From Arctopsyche grandis (lineage: Eukaryota > Arthropoda > Insecta > Trichoptera > Hydropsychidae), in contig NC_135362.1 in the NCBI RefSeq assembly GCF_051622035.1, positions 18,500,501 through 18,564,500 of the forward strand: a stretch of 64,000 bases of DNA, given 5' to 3'. Every line of letters begins with the position of its first letter. Position 1 is the first letter of the stretch. This document shows, one piece after another, positions 1-15,166 of this stretch. The notes under the pieces were generated by a model, which was not told where the DNA came from, made no database searches, and worked only from the letters and a program-made list of their open reading frames with translations. The position numbers and the translations under genes are program-made.

Positions 1-180
1 TTGGTACATTTGCTATAGTCCAGTTTCTAACCTTCTGGACTTTTCAATATCGACTTTTTTAAAATTATTTTAGTTAAATATCACCAACGACATCTTTTAC
101 TAAGCCCCGATATGAATAAATTACAAGAAATACAAGGTTCAACGTGTTTTTTCTTTATATGAAGTAGGAGTGACGCAACG

Positions 181-243
181 CACAAATTTGTGCACACGGT
201 AGCCAAAGGAAGTTTTTCAAACGCACAAATTTGTGCGCACGGT
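181..243 (+). repeat. Short direct repeat before RT fragment
   Basis: The 20-odd bases around ACAAATTTGTGCACACGGTA occur twice about 40 bp apart, near 181-200 and 221-243, with one base change. The second copy runs into the reverse transcriptase fragment. It may be a local duplication at the junction of a truncated element; nothing else is visible. Confidence 0.5.
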
Positions 244-249
244 ATCCTG

Positions 250-603
250 TGTGTTAATAATGACGCTCTTATGATCAGATTAGCTGAAGTGGGCTTTTCT
301 CCACGTCTTCTTAAACTCTTTGCTTCTTATCTTAGTGATAGGAAGCAATTTGTTAGATATGGTATTTATAAATCTCCTTCATATTTTACGCGATCTGGTG
401 TAACTCAGGGGTCCACCTTAGGCCCTTTATTATTTACTATAGTTATTAATAACCTCCCTAAAGTACTACGCAATACTTCATGTCTCTTGTTTGCAGACGA
501 CGTTAAATTATTCTTTGCTGTTAAGGATGAGATTCCATTTTTCAGGATAATTACCAGAACCCAGAATAAGGTTAAAAATAAACTGGAGGCTCTAAGAGCG
601 TAA
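250..603 (+). pseudogene. Non-LTR retrotransposon reverse transcriptase fragment
   Basis: An open frame of about 118 codons resembles the palm region of Jockey-like non-LTR reverse transcriptases. The order is a GFSPRLLKLFASYLSDRKQ segment, then GVTQGSTLGPLLF, then the catalytic box FADDVKLF. In intact elements this protein copies the element RNA into the genome at a nicked site. Here the endonuclease, the N-terminal fingers and the C-terminal part are all missing, and the frame ends at 603 in a stretch of short GCTCTAAGAGC-type repeats. It is a dead fragment. A second piece of the same general class, covering the C-terminus, sits in an intron at 23.7-24.1 kb on the other strand. Confidence 0.8.
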
Positions 604-837
604 GAGAGCGTAAGAACTAAATAAGAGGCTCTAAGAGCAAATTACAGCATGCCTTTAATACGTCAGGGGGCACACCGTCAGGCCCAACAGACCCCCTCAG
701 CTTCAAAATTGCTATCCTAACATCTCCAAGCGAGACCCGCAATGTAATATGCTAGAAAGAAATGCTCACATAAAACCGGGTGACTTGGTCTCTCAACTTG
801 GGATACTAAAAGCGACCAAGAATCCAATCAATATGTG
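604..837. other. Non-coding, no gene seen
   Basis: Short imperfect direct repeats of AGGCTCTAAGAGC occur at 588-640, just after the reverse transcriptase fragment. The rest is unique-looking sequence with no exon, RNA gene or clear element. Confidence 0.4.
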
Positions 838-978
838 ATGATTAGAGGTAGGATAGTCACAGTACTATCCATTGTTCCATTGTTGTAAATCCTTTGTAAA
901 AAATGTTCGGCAAACCTTTAACAATGCATTTACAACCTTTGAACAATACGCGGCACCTTCTGGGTCCGGTGACTAGTG
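838..978 (-). repeat. Dispersed repeat, family A (copy 1)
   Basis: This stretch is the near-exact reverse complement of 60479-60618: the two share the segment from GACTAGTGATTAC-type ends through GGTGCCGCGTATTG to ATAGTCACAG. The copy at 60 kb is joined to the GTGACC foldback element, so this is probably a separated part of the same family. It lies upstream of, or in an intron of, the bonus gene. Confidence 0.75.
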
Positions 979-1394
979 ATGATACAGTCACACGTTTTTA
1001 GTCTTTCTAATAGTCTTTTTCACTATGTAGTCGCCGAGTACAACGACGCGTTGTATTAAGGCACCCCGTAATACAACGCTGTACATTATGAGGGATCGTG
1101 TTGGTAGCTCCAACAAATCGCGGAGACCAGACCGAATCTCGCTAGTCAGCCGATTTTGTTGCTTGAGAGACTGGTGAGTTGCATGGTGTGGCAAGCACCG
1201 TACGACTGCATATATTTGATCTGATTATGCAACTAGTCAGTCGCCCGGTGTAGTCTGGCTGATAGGAATATATACTAATATAAAATTTTATTATTAGATC
1301 ACTAATATTGATCTAATAATAAATGTTAATCATATTTATAATTTATGTTAATTTGTGATGTGTGTTTTTGAAACTGGTTGTATTTTTGTTAAAG
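979..1394. other. Intronic or upstream sequence of bonus
   Basis: A moderately GC-rich stretch (about 1020-1260) then AT-rich sequence up to a TTTTTGTTAAAG splice acceptor at 1394. No coding exon was recognised. The CAGTCGCC and GACTAGTCAG-like words near both ends of 1028-1260 hint at a repeat, but no second copy was found in the window. Confidence 0.35.
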
Positions 1395-3863
<2,469 letters not shown>

Positions 3864-6800
3864 ACGCAAGAACTAATTTAGGACTATATACCAAATTTAT
3901 ATAATACTATGTTCAACATTACATAGATACGTTATATTAAACTATTGTGAAATGTGGTAATGTTAATGATTTTTAGTGTTGAAATACATGTAAAGTGTTT
4001 TATACAAACATGTATTTTATAGATATCTAACACTAAACTAAGAAGTGAAAATATGAATTGATACCAAATCTGTGATTTTGGTATCAAATTCGAACTTTTT
4101 CTCATTTAAATGTTAGCTTACTTTGGAAAACAATCAAACATAAATTATTAAGGACACGGCTACATAATGGAGTCACAAATGTGATAGTGATCACATGAAG
4201 AGGGGATGCTTGTTTTTGTGCAGACTGGACCAAAGAGTAGTTTGAGTTATACAAAGGACGAGTACAATAAATCGAGAAAAATTCTTTCATCACTACTTTT
4301 GCTGGAGTGCTTTATGAAAACTTAAGCAGTGACAACAAATTTGTACATATGCACATATATTATGAACACTTTATAACTCTCGTTAATGCTGAAAATTAAC
4401 CAAGGGTGTTTTATTTGTATTAGTATGCTGAAGACTTAAATCAATCATTAGAATGCACTACCGTTGATTAGTTTTAACTTATATAATTAAAATCAGTGTT
4501 CGAAATGATAACGGAAATTGAATTTTTTTTATTCAGATTTGAAAAATTCAAATAAATATTTCTTTATTTGAATAATGAAGATTTCCATATTATTTCAGTG
4601 ACATGAACAATTTATTATGAACTATTTCAGTTTGCCGCTTATTGTGCATTTGTTATGAGTTCTATTGTATTTCAGCATTGATGCCTGATTTAAAAATAAG
4701 TTTTCTTTGCCACATTTTACCAATACAGACTAAGTGTAACAGTTAAATGTAATAATATAGGATTATAACACATGATATCTATTTTATAAAATTAATTATA
4801 AAATATTTTAACTTATAAACAATGTACATACTAGTATGTGTTATATCTTAGTTTTCGAATAATGAAAGTATGTATATTTGAAGTTCAATCTCATTCAGTT
4901 ATATTAAATTTTACTTGACTAATTTAACAATGTCGTTTTCTGGTGAAAAATAACCTATCCACTTCCTATGTGTATTTTATGAATTCATTGTACAGATAAT
5001 TTGTTAAGAACTTTACTATGTGATGATTATTTTTGCATTCCGATAAAAATTCAAAGACAAATTTAAGCCAGCTTTAAAAAAACTGACATCTAAAAATCTA
5101 ACAAATTTATCACCTCAGGTACTTGACTGACTGGGCCAAGTCAATTTTGATGCATTATTTTTTATATTTTTATTTAGTTGAATTTATTTTTAAAAAACTT
5201 GATTTTATAGCAAAAGTATAAAAAATTGTATTACAAAAATGAATAGCCCTGTAAATATTCATGGTGTTAAATTTATTGTGTTAAAATATTGATTCAATCA
5301 AATTAGTTACAGAATTTTTAACAAATTGTTTTTGTTTAACAAACTGTTCTGCATATTGATTGTTGACATGCGAATCGATCAGTTACTAATATGCAATGTT
5401 TGTCGTCGGTTGTTGTGTGTAAGATATGGGATTAACAAAAGTTTTAAAAGACTGGAAAAGTGAATATTTCATTTACGTTTAATTTTCTTGTAAAGAAAAA
5501 GTTAATAAATCAAGCCAAAACATCTAAATTGTATGAATTTAATTAATAATCCTTTTTATTACATGATTGTCGAAATTTTTGAGATGGCCACTGTTAAGTT
5601 CCTAACTTAAATGTTTAACGTTTAGATATATATATACATTTATATAAATATTGTTGAATTAATTTGTAAATAATATTATATAATAGTAACATAAAATAAA
5701 ATTATAATTTTGCCAATGACTTTGAAGTTTTTATATATATGCTTGTACGGAAATTCAGAATTCGTAAGTTTATTTTTGGATTTTTGTGTACATTGTTCTC
5801 AATTTTGTTGATGAATGTTGTTTAAGACTATTTTTTTATAACGCAAATTATGATAAATATGTATATATGGACAAAAACAAAAACCAATGTGACTACATTT
5901 TATTTCTCACAGCAAAAACACTATCAAACTAAAATCAGTTTATTTCTTTTAACATTAAATAATTGTATGGAGAAATAGGATATACATATGTATATATTTG
6001 TATGTATCGTTTAGGTTTTTCCTTCATCGTTGTAGAATGTCGTATAATTAGACCAGTATTAAATAACCGGTAAATTTGTGTCCATTGTTTTATAAGCTAG
6101 CTTAAAAATGTTTTATGCACTTACATTTAATTTTATACAATTATTCAAACTCACTAATATACTATGTATATAAGTTCGTAACATACACACATACATATTA
6201 TATATATTTTTTTTAAATAATTTGGTGTGTATTCAATTTTTAAAATTACAAACTAAATTTGTAAACTTTAAAATGTATTTATGTACATCTCCCAATTTAT
6301 TTTTGTATAATGCAAAAATTGATATCAAAAACTCTTCTCAATGGTGTCTAATATGTAATATTATATGTTCATTAAATGTTAAAACACATACAATTAGTTC
6401 TATTATCAGTATACATATACAATTTACATGTTCATACTCGCTACGAATTGACTACATTTAAAGACTTAACTGTATTTGGATTTTAAGTTTTACTTGTCAA
6501 AGACTTATGTGCAAATCACACTATCCAATTTAATGGACGAATTCAGTAAATCTAGAGAAATATTGTGACACTAATCACGAAATTCAGTACAATTAAAATT
6601 AAAACATTTCGTCATTGGCTTCACAAAATTGCTCTAAAATTTACCGAATCTCGCATTATGGCGTTGAAATGAACATGAGAACTTTACATATAATATTTGA
6701 AGGTTTATTCACAATAACATTGTGCAGTGGTAGTTTTGTTCTGTACATTTTCAGTGGAATTTTTGAAAAAAGTTTTTCAATGAAAAAATAACAACATGGC

Positions 6801-7640
6801 ATTGCCTAATTTTAATGATTAGCTTTTAATGTGAAGGAAAGTATTAGCAGTATACAATTTTCTATATTAAAGAAATGAAAATATACACGTGTTTTCAATT
6901 TAATTTATCGAACAACTTTAAGACTCACAGAAAATTAATATGACAACATTTTTACCTTTCTTCCCTAGCGAACCAATGAAAATTGAAATAATTATTATCA
7001 AATAATCAAGAATTCTTGCGAAATTGGAAAATTTTCTATATCTTCCAAAGAGCTCCCTTCTTTTGAAACCCATCCATCTTATTTATAAGTGTAAAAATAC
7101 TTTTACAATACCCTCAAAGGAAAATATTAAGTAGATTTGGCTAAATACGTCTGCTGTATATAAAAACAAGTCACCCGTTTCCGTCTTGCAGAAAATGTTT
7201 TACTTCTGTTGGTTTGAAATTGCTGTATATAATTATCATAATAATAATCACTTCACTTCAACGTAAAGATGTTGTTGGACATCCATACTTCACACACAGT
7301 ATAGTGGAAATTTTGGAGTTAATATCTTGACTACGGACTTAATTTATGAATTTTACAGTTTTTATTTCAGTAGAAAGTTTTCGTGGCATACAAATTTGTC
7401 TTGTTTAAAGTAATATGATCAATATTTCCAATATGAATAAGATCAATATGTAGGTAAAAATATTCAACACATCATTTAAAGTTCAAGTGTGTTGAAACTA
7501 CTTGACATCTCCAACTCGTGAAACCATTACACACAACAAGATACACTCAATTGATAACCTGTACATGATTTTGATATAATGAACTCCATAAAAACAAGGT
7601 ATTCATTTTGATTTTGATTACATTAATTTTCTTTTAACCA
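3864..7640. other. AT-rich sequence downstream of bonus
   Basis: This must include the bonus 3' UTR, since no other gene begins here. Several AATAAA hexamers occur, but none can be picked out as the poly(A) site. No exon, RNA gene or transposon with clear ends was recognised. Very short open frames here show no protein similarity. Confidence 0.5.
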
Positions 7641-7700
7641 GGGCTGTGGAATCGGAGCGTTTCAAACGGAGTTAAAGTCGTAAAATATCAACCGACTCCT
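7641..7700 (+). repeat. GGGCTGTGGA-type repeat fragment
   Basis: Starts with AGGGCTGTGGAATCGGAG, the same end as the small complete element at 55998-56112 and the fragment at 59398-59450. Only one end is visible here. Confidence 0.6.
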
Positions 7701-8400
7701 TTTTTATTATTTAATTTAATTTATAGTATTACATTATGTGTCAACTGGAGTCTATAATTTTATTGAAGTAAATCGACTAATAAATTGATATTTAAATAAA
7801 ATCATCGAAATGCACATATTTTGATGTGTTCTGACTAGTGCTTCCAATCCCGGAAGGTTACTTCAGCACCGGGATTGCGGTGCTGGAAAAGTTCAATTGC
7901 ATATTTTGATATTTCAAAACCGTTCATTTGCATTTTACAATCTCTCCCAGTGTTTCACGCAAAAAATACTCTCATATTGGCGTTCTTGTTTTGAGAGTTT
8001 GGCTACATTCTTTCAATTTTCGGTTCGCACCCATAGCTAGATTTCTAAGATTAAATAAAACATATATAATGTAATTAAATAAAGTAAAAAAAACTTTGAT
8101 TCATTGATTCGTTTTTTACAAATAGTTTGTAGTCTATTAATTATTTATTGAAACAATTGAACTAATATAAAAACCGCAATTACATTGACTTTATGTAAAA
8201 AATTCGGATGTGACCAACCCATGACTATGTATTTGAGGAATATAAGAAGGATAAAAAACAAAATTCGATAATCAAACATACATACACGTTCGCACATACC
8301 GGCTATAAGTATTTTCGATACAAATGTAGGGAAACTTGCGCAAGACAAAAGTTCTACTTCCGGTTTACGAATTCTGACCAAAACCTTATCAACTCTATGT
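7701..8400. other. Non-coding, possible repeat remnants
   Basis: AT-rich. The words GCACCGGGATTGCGGTGCTGG at 7867-7887 and CCAGCACCGTAATCCCGGT near 10557 are inverted relatives, hinting at an older element whose ends flank the family-G/hAT complex. No coding sequence was found. Confidence 0.3.
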
Positions 8401-8766
8401 TAGTATATAAAGAACACAAATATAAATTTTCAGCTTATTATGTTCAGGGGTGTGGAAATAATCGTGGTCAAAACATTTTTGACTTTTCTTAGAGGAAAAA
8501 ATCCCACTTCCCGTTTATTATATTTTTTTTATATTCATCACATCGATACAAAAATTATACTTGAATTTTTTCGTGAAGAGTGCACATGTTTAAGGACTCG
8601 AAAAAAATCGAACAAGAGTAAACTGCCACTTCCGGTTGATGGATGCTTACCAAATTTTATATGTACATAGCTTGGTATCAAACTTAAAATTCTAGATACG
8701 AAATTTCAGTTCAATAAACCAAAGGGTTTCTGAGAAACATATAAAAAAAACCTTGATTCTCTAGAG

Positions 8767-10086
8767 CAGGCCTGGGCAAACTGCGGCCCGCCACGCAATT
8801 CCATGCTGCCCGCATGATTATTTCAAAATTATTTATTTTCCTTCAATTTTTTTAAAACAGTGTATTCATTTTTTTTAATATATCCGTGAAGTGATCATAA
8901 TACAATCCCATGTATTATAATGTATCCGTGAGTATAATTTATTATAATGCAATCACATATATCGACTTGTGACTTGTCACGGGGTTGGGTTGTGTGCGGA
9001 TAGTTTTATCTGCAATTCGTGCGATTCGAATTAGCGCGAGAAGTCCTACGAAGTGGGCTTTTTTTTACCTAAATTCATGGTAATTCCATTGTGAACCATC
9101 CATTCGCCAGGTGTTAAATCATAAAAATAATCCCTAAGCCTTTTTTGACCATTTTGTGAGTATCTTTCGACTGGCCAACACGGGTAGGAAGTGACGGGTA
9201 GTGAAACACAATTTATCAGCTTTCTTGAAGATCTTGATGCAGAGTACACAGATATTCCTTTTCACAGCCATATTCGATGGTTAAGTTTAGGGAAAGTACT
9301 TCAAAGAGTGTGGAACTTAAAGGATGATATCATTTTATTTTTAGAAATGAAACATATAACTGATTTTCCTGAATTCACTAACAATGACTGGCTTTGTGAT
9401 TTTGCTTTTACTTTGGACATCATAACACACCTGAACACTTTCAACTGCATTTTACAGGGTAAAAATGTATATGCTCACGATTCGATAAAAAGCTTGAATG
9501 CATTCAATTTAAAACTCCAACTGTTTCAACGTCAAATATTAATTAAGAAACTGGATCACTTCCCAACACTGAAATCATTAAATATTGATGAAAGTAAAAT
9601 TAAAAAATACGGAGACACCATCAAAGCTTTAAGTGACTTCCGAGTCATTGAAAACAGCCTAGCAATAATCCGTGATCCGTTTTTAGCAAATGTTGACAAC
9701 ATTCCGAGTGAACTACAACTGGAAATTTAAGATTTACAGTGCGATACAGATCTGAAAGATTTATACCGCCGTGAAGAAATCTGCAAATTTTATGATTCCC
9801 TGAATTCTGAAAGATTCGGAAAAATTAAAGACTGCGAGAAAAATGTTGGTCATTTTCGGATCGACATACATATATATGTAAGCAGACATTTTCCGTAATG
9901 AATTTAAATAAAAGCTCCTTAAGATCAAGCATTACAGATCAACACTTACAGGCAGTTTTAAAAATTTCTACTACCAAATTTAAACCTGATATACAGAAAA
10001 TGTCGAAAGAAATTAAACAACTTAACCATTCTCATTAAAATTTTAACCTTATTAATTTTTTTATTGTAGTTATTTAACGCACACAC

Positions 10087-10144
<58 letters not shown>

Positions 10145-10205
10145 CCCGCCGACTCATATGAAATATCGAATTTGGCCCTTCAGTAAAAAAGCTTGCCCAG
10201 GCCTG
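8767..10205 (+). mobile_element. hAT transposon with intact ends and 8-bp target duplication
   Basis: The element begins CAGGCCTGGGCAA and ends TTGCCCAGGCCTG, a perfect 13-bp terminal inverted repeat. It is flanked on both sides by CTCTAGAG (8759-8766 and 10206-10213), the 8-bp duplication typical of hAT elements. Inside is a broken transposase of the ZBED/GTF2IRD2-like group. A run of AC and AT dinucleotides lies at 10081-10140. With 1439 bp and a broken frame it cannot move by itself, but intact ends mean it could be mobilised in trans if a matching transposase exists. Confidence 0.92.
9191..10038 (+). pseudogene. Degenerate hAT transposase (C-terminal part)
   Basis: An open frame at 9191-9730 carries the hAT landmark HSHIRWLSLGKVLQRVW and, further on, a LNAFNLKLQ segment. 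After a break it resumes around 9895-10038 with FSVMNLNKSSLRSSITDQHL, then KISTTKFKPDI and a stop after NHSH. This is the C-terminal dimerisation region of hAT transposases. The N-terminal BED finger and the first catalytic Asp region are absent or unreadable, so it is inactive. It lies fully within the hAT element's ends. Confidence 0.85.
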
Positions 10206-10345
10206 CTCTAGAGTATAAGTACTACTTTCGGCTTATAAAAAATATTGGGGTGTAAAATTAATAATTTATATTTATAAACACAGACAAACATTATTTTTCT
10301 AGATCTTGAAAACGTGATCAGTGGTCGATTCTGAGTTCGAAACAG

Positions 10346-10825
10346 TCAAATATCATTTCAGTTGAGCCCAAAATCTGCGACACAATACAGGCCCTTATCA
10401 TTTCGTGGAAACGGCGAGCCAGCGTTGAAACGAGTTAGAGCAAACAAATTGACTATGACTGTCATTGCTTATCCCACCATTGTTCATTATATGTACATTG
10501 TATTATGTTTTTTCCTAATTATTTTCATAAAAATAATATTTTTAAAGAAATTTCTGCCAGCACCGTAATCCCGGTATTCTGCTAAACTGATGTTTTCACT
10601 GTCATACTATTTGGGTATGAAAACTTTTTGTATACAAAGTGATTTTTTTTGTATGGTGGTCTTTAGTCAAACTCTGTCAACGTCAAGAGTTGCCCAGAAA
10701 GCAAATTTTTCAGTTGAATACATATTTCGGACACATGAAATTGTTGGTAATAAAAATAATGCCGATTTTCAAAATATCAAAAAAAAAAGTATATAAAAAA
10801 ATCACTAAAAATTGGCATGTAACTA
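10346..10825. other. Non-coding gap
   Basis: No exon or element with two ends was seen. See the note on the CCAGCACCG word at 10557, which may mark the edge of an older repeat. Confidence 0.35.
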
Positions 10826-11214
10826 GGGTTGTCAGATTTCATGCAAGTCAAAATAAAAAAAGCCCTCATTCTGAGTGCGAGAAAATGATCGATTTTAGAT
10901 AAATTGATTGATGGCTGATACACATTTTTTGTCTCCCGTTTACACATAGTTCTCCAAAAAGTACAAAACAGAGACAAATAGTTCATTGTTGAATATTGTT
11001 GCAGTGTGGACCAGACTGTCTGGTCCAGACATCCAGACTTTCTGTTTATAGTTTGTTACATATTTTTTAGATGACACTTGAGTTAAAAACTTCTGTAGGA
11101 ATTTAAAAAGTAGTAAACCGGGACATTAGGGCGTCCCGAGAGATTTGTTCAGGACACCGGGACAGGAGACTTAAAACTGGTGGCAATCCCGATTAATCGG
11201 GACGCCTGACAACC
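10826..11214. mobile_element. Small TIR element flanked by TA
   Basis: Ends are GGGTTGTCAG (10826) and CTGACAACCC (to 11214), a perfect 10-bp inverted repeat, with TA on each outer side. The 389-bp interior has no open frame of note and carries a GTCCCG-rich stretch near the right end (CCGGGACATTAGGGCGTCCC). The TA flanks fit a Tc1/mariner-type non-autonomous element, but this class is inferred. Confidence 0.75.
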
Positions 11215-11216
11215 CT

Positions 11217-12867
11217 ACATGTAACCCATTTAAATTGGTATTGAAATAGGTATTCGATAATACTCAGCATATTATAAGCGTTGCTGTCACAATTGCTTCA
11301 ATAGTAATTTGCTCCAATTTAATGTTGAATTATTTCAAAACATCAATCACTATTTTCTTAATACTATAACTTATGTGTTCGATTTGGAATCCTTTATTGC
11401 CAAAGTATGCATAATTATTTCTATACTATTATATCCACAAACTGAACATTTATACAGACGTGTATAGGGATCTATGTATGTATCTTAAAAAAACGGATTT
11501 TCTTTGTAAGAGAGTACATTTTTCTGTATTAGTTACGACTACGACTCCACCTTTAACTCCACAGTCCCGTAAGAACGCAATGGCGGTTTTGTACCATGCA
11601 AGTAAAAATATAACTCATAGTTCAAGTGCCTACATATTTATTGGAGCCCAAGTGATAAGTCCATTGCTTGAGAATTGAAATTGCAGAGGAGGTTTCTCAG
11701 ATCTCTATGATAGTTTACGGTCACTATCCTAGTGCCTACATGCTGGGAGCACTTGGCTATGTATAATTCGAGTCACGATGTACCTAATCATTATATTCAG
11801 GGTAGCATTTCTTTAAGTTACCGGTTGGTTTAGTGAGCAATCCCCAAATCCTTGCAAAATTAAGGCTCAATGTTTCCAACTCACTCGAGTTCATTAAATG
11901 CCACACTTTGTTCTCTTCTTATATACCACGTACCAATTTTATGGTTTCGTCGCCTGTTTCAAGGGGCACCAAACTCCTCAACCAGATTTCTGTTAACTTG
12001 GATTTGTCAACAGAAATCTGGACGAAATAAAAAATAATCTAAAATATACTAATCTGGTTGAGGGACTGTTTAATTTGAGATCGTAACGTGTTCAATTATT
12101 GTATCAAAATTTTTTGTTTAGATGACATGGAACTACTCTGCAATGTCACTAAGGCAAAATAAATAAATAATATATATGTATAAGCACTAATGCTTAAAAC
12201 TACAAGTTCTATTCGTAAGCGTGCGGTAGAAAAACGCAAACGCATAGGTCCTTTTAAACAAAAAGTCATGGAAAATGGATTTGATTTGATGTGAACAAAA
12301 ATCTTTAATTAATCTATTAGATAACTGAGTGACCAGACAACTAAACACAGTGCTAAGTTAACTTATAGGTCACGGAACACAACCCAAAAAAAGCTTTTAA
12401 TGGTATGTATGTGCATAATAATACAAATATGATAAATTATAAAACACTCATGTTCTTTTGTCATGTGTTCAGTTATGTATCCAGATAACTTAGTGAATGG
12501 TGACCGTTACCGCACCGAATGTTTAAAAAGTCGAAAATGTTCATTTACCATGCATACATATGAAAAACGGTCAGTATATATGTATATTAGTGGCGTGCGG
12601 TAAAAGTCTCTCTCCCCCCGTCGTACATCCTCACTTAATTTGCGCGAGCAGGATACAATAGGAACAGGCTTTTCCTCCCGTATCCTGCGCGCGCACATTA
12701 AACAAGGCTGTGTGACAAAAAGAGAGATAATATCACCGCATACCACTCATATATATATTATATATACATAGTACTGTTTACCATGTACCCTTTTTTTTGA
12801 TCTTTCGATTTTCGATCTTCGTCTTCCGATATTTGCTTTTTGGGGCTTTTCACTTTCGGTCCCGTGA
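11217..12867. other. Non-coding, one short hairpin
   Basis: No gene recognised. At 11983-12021 CAGATTTCTGTT and AACAGAAATCTG form a 12-bp stem with a loop of about 14 nt. The tract 12580-12740 is somewhat GC-rich. No protein similarity was seen in the short frames. Confidence 0.4.
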
Positions 12868-13128
12868 GGTAGACCCATAAATTTGAAATCATATTCAAAT
12901 AGTGATGACATAGTGGGCAGGATGGTTTTGCCAATTTGATGAAGAACCGTTTTAACAATGAAATCAGATAAATTAGCAACTTATACGAAACGATGGACTT
13001 GCGATTCACAAATATCCAATTCTGACCAGTAACACTGCAGAAATACTCCGAATAAAATCTCTTCAATAAAGGTCAACCCAAGGCTTGGAACCCGGTTAGC
13101 ATTAGCGCAACCAGCGAACTATACTGAT
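12868..13128 (-). mobile_element. tRNA-derived SINE, family S (diverged copy)
   Basis: Read on the minus strand it begins with a decayed tRNA-like head: a box A-like TAGTTCGCTGG and a box B-like GGTTCCAAGCC. It then continues with the same body as the copies at 45290-45628 and 47786-48040 (a shared GATCAGATAAATTGGCAAACTC-like segment). It is more diverged than those copies. Confidence 0.75.
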
Positions 13129-15166
13129 GATTAAATAAAATGTAGGGGAAAATTAGGATCCAATAAAATATTAAAAAAATAGTTTTTATTAATAAAGCTA
13201 TTTATTGAAATGAAAAATCCTTAACAATAACACAATATGAAGCTTTTGATGAATTTTCTTCAATCTACGTTTTCTATGAAAAATATTCTACAATAAAATC
13301 TATTATATACACATTTTTTATTATTTATAAACTAATTTAATTTGATAATACAGTGTACAATAATAAATGATAAATGGTAAGAGTGAAAAATACACAGTGG
13401 ATATTTTTAAGAGTCAACTTTTGAATAAATATTACAGGGAAAAAGAGTTTGAGAAAAATAAAGCATCAATCAATTCAAATTGTGAAATGTAAAAAAAAAT
13501 AAACGTTAAGTTGTGTAAGTTGACATTCAATAGTACAATCAATGACCAATTGAAAGATGCATGTGAAGATTGAGAGATTTCAAGAGACAGATTTAAAAAC
13601 ACTATGTAAGACATATTCATACATACTGGGGATAAATTATTTAATGAGATGAATACTTATGATTATTATCATAATTACAATATTTGGCCAATCATTTCAC
13701 AAAAATATAGTTGAACGACATGCTGCAATACATTTGTATCATCATACAAAAGTGTCACTGCATATATATACATGCACACTGTTTCATTCACACACATGCC
13801 ATTTAACCAGTTAACAATTTTATTATTGTGCCCAAACATAAAGAAAAAAACGTAAGTATCAACAAAAATTGGGCACATAGTTGAGATTGATATGAATCCA
13901 TTGAGATTACATAGAAACCCTTCAACCCTTCTCGGGGTTGACATTGCACTAGAAGTGTTATCAGAATAATTTTTATATTGCGGCCAAATCTGTTGTCAGC
14001 TACAGTTCATTGTACTTTTGTAGGCATCAAACTTTTGCAAATTGACTTACGGGAAAATATAAAGGTAAAATAGGAGTGTCAAGTAAATGTGCTATTTAAT
14101 AAAAACTTAATTGAGGCTCGATGTCAAAACGTTTATTAACATTTTAAATATACTTTTTATATTATCTTTTAAAATAAAATTTCCGATTATGTCTTATTGA
14201 AGGAAATAAACTTACAAACAAATGCTATTTATTTACCACTTGATGATTTTTTTTATATATCAGCGTACACTGAATTTACCTTCTCTTAAAAAAAAAAAAA
14301 AGGATTTTTTTTTAATAAATCGTTTCATACATTTATAAAATTAACTACTTACCAAGTAAGCATCGCGATATAAATTTTTGCCGTGAAAAATGTTTTTTAT
14401 TTTTTTTTAAAAAGACTTAATGATTTAAATTTAACGATAAAATAAAATAATCAACTGTACCATGGAAAATATTTATAATAAAAATAATACGTTAACAATT
14501 TGAATTTATCTAGACATTACACACACATGAGAATATGTGCATGCACACACATGTAAAGAGAATGTATTCTAAGTTTTTAATCATTTACAAAAAAATCATA
14601 TATACGTTCCAAATTGGGTGTTACAATTAATTTTGAGAAGAATCTTATATAACAATAAAATATGTACGTAATCGAAAGTAACTTTATTAAAATAATTCTG
14701 CCCGAGTAGCAATCAAATATTGGATATAAAAGAAAAACTATACGGTATAACAACGTGGATATCTTATTTTTAAATTGTACAATTTGTTTCAGTTGCTTAA
14801 TAATATTTACTCTACGAATGTAACATAACATCGTTAATTTTAAAACTGATAGTGGAACTTTTTTGTTATCATACGAGCAAATCATAATAATTTAACATTT
14901 GGCAGGCAGAATCGTCCAGGATGAATTAAATAATATTACAGCATATATAGCACTAAATTATAAGAAACAAGTAACTAACTATAAATGAATGAGTTGTGTT
15001 AAAATGTATATATACTTAAACGTTAACATTCATTTACAATATACAGTAACTTGTCACTGATTAAGACTAAAATGTTCAAATTCAGTTTTCGTCACAAAAA
15101 ATAAACACGCCCCGAGGATCGGCCGACAGACTATCTTTGTTCACACGTTTTGCGGAAATATGCGTC
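13129..15166. other. AT-rich region 3' of host cell factor
   Basis: This is the downstream side of the Hcf reading frame on the minus strand. If the stop at 15167 is used, it holds the 3' UTR; several TTTATT (AATAAA on the minus strand) sites occur. I looked for further Hcf exons here (acidic region, C-terminal fibronectin III domains) and could not recognise any. Confidence 0.4.

Larger units (their letters stand above)
8401..10345 (+). repeat. Family-G repeat, split by a hAT insertion
   Basis: The sequence up to 8766 and from 10206 onward is continuous with a second copy at about 43440-43850. Both share the run from TTCAATAAAC through TTTCTGAGAAA and GATTCTCTAGAG to AAGTACTACTT. Both also share the later segment AACGTGATCAGTG(G/A)TCGATTCTGAGTTCG. 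The left border is uncertain. Confidence 0.75.
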
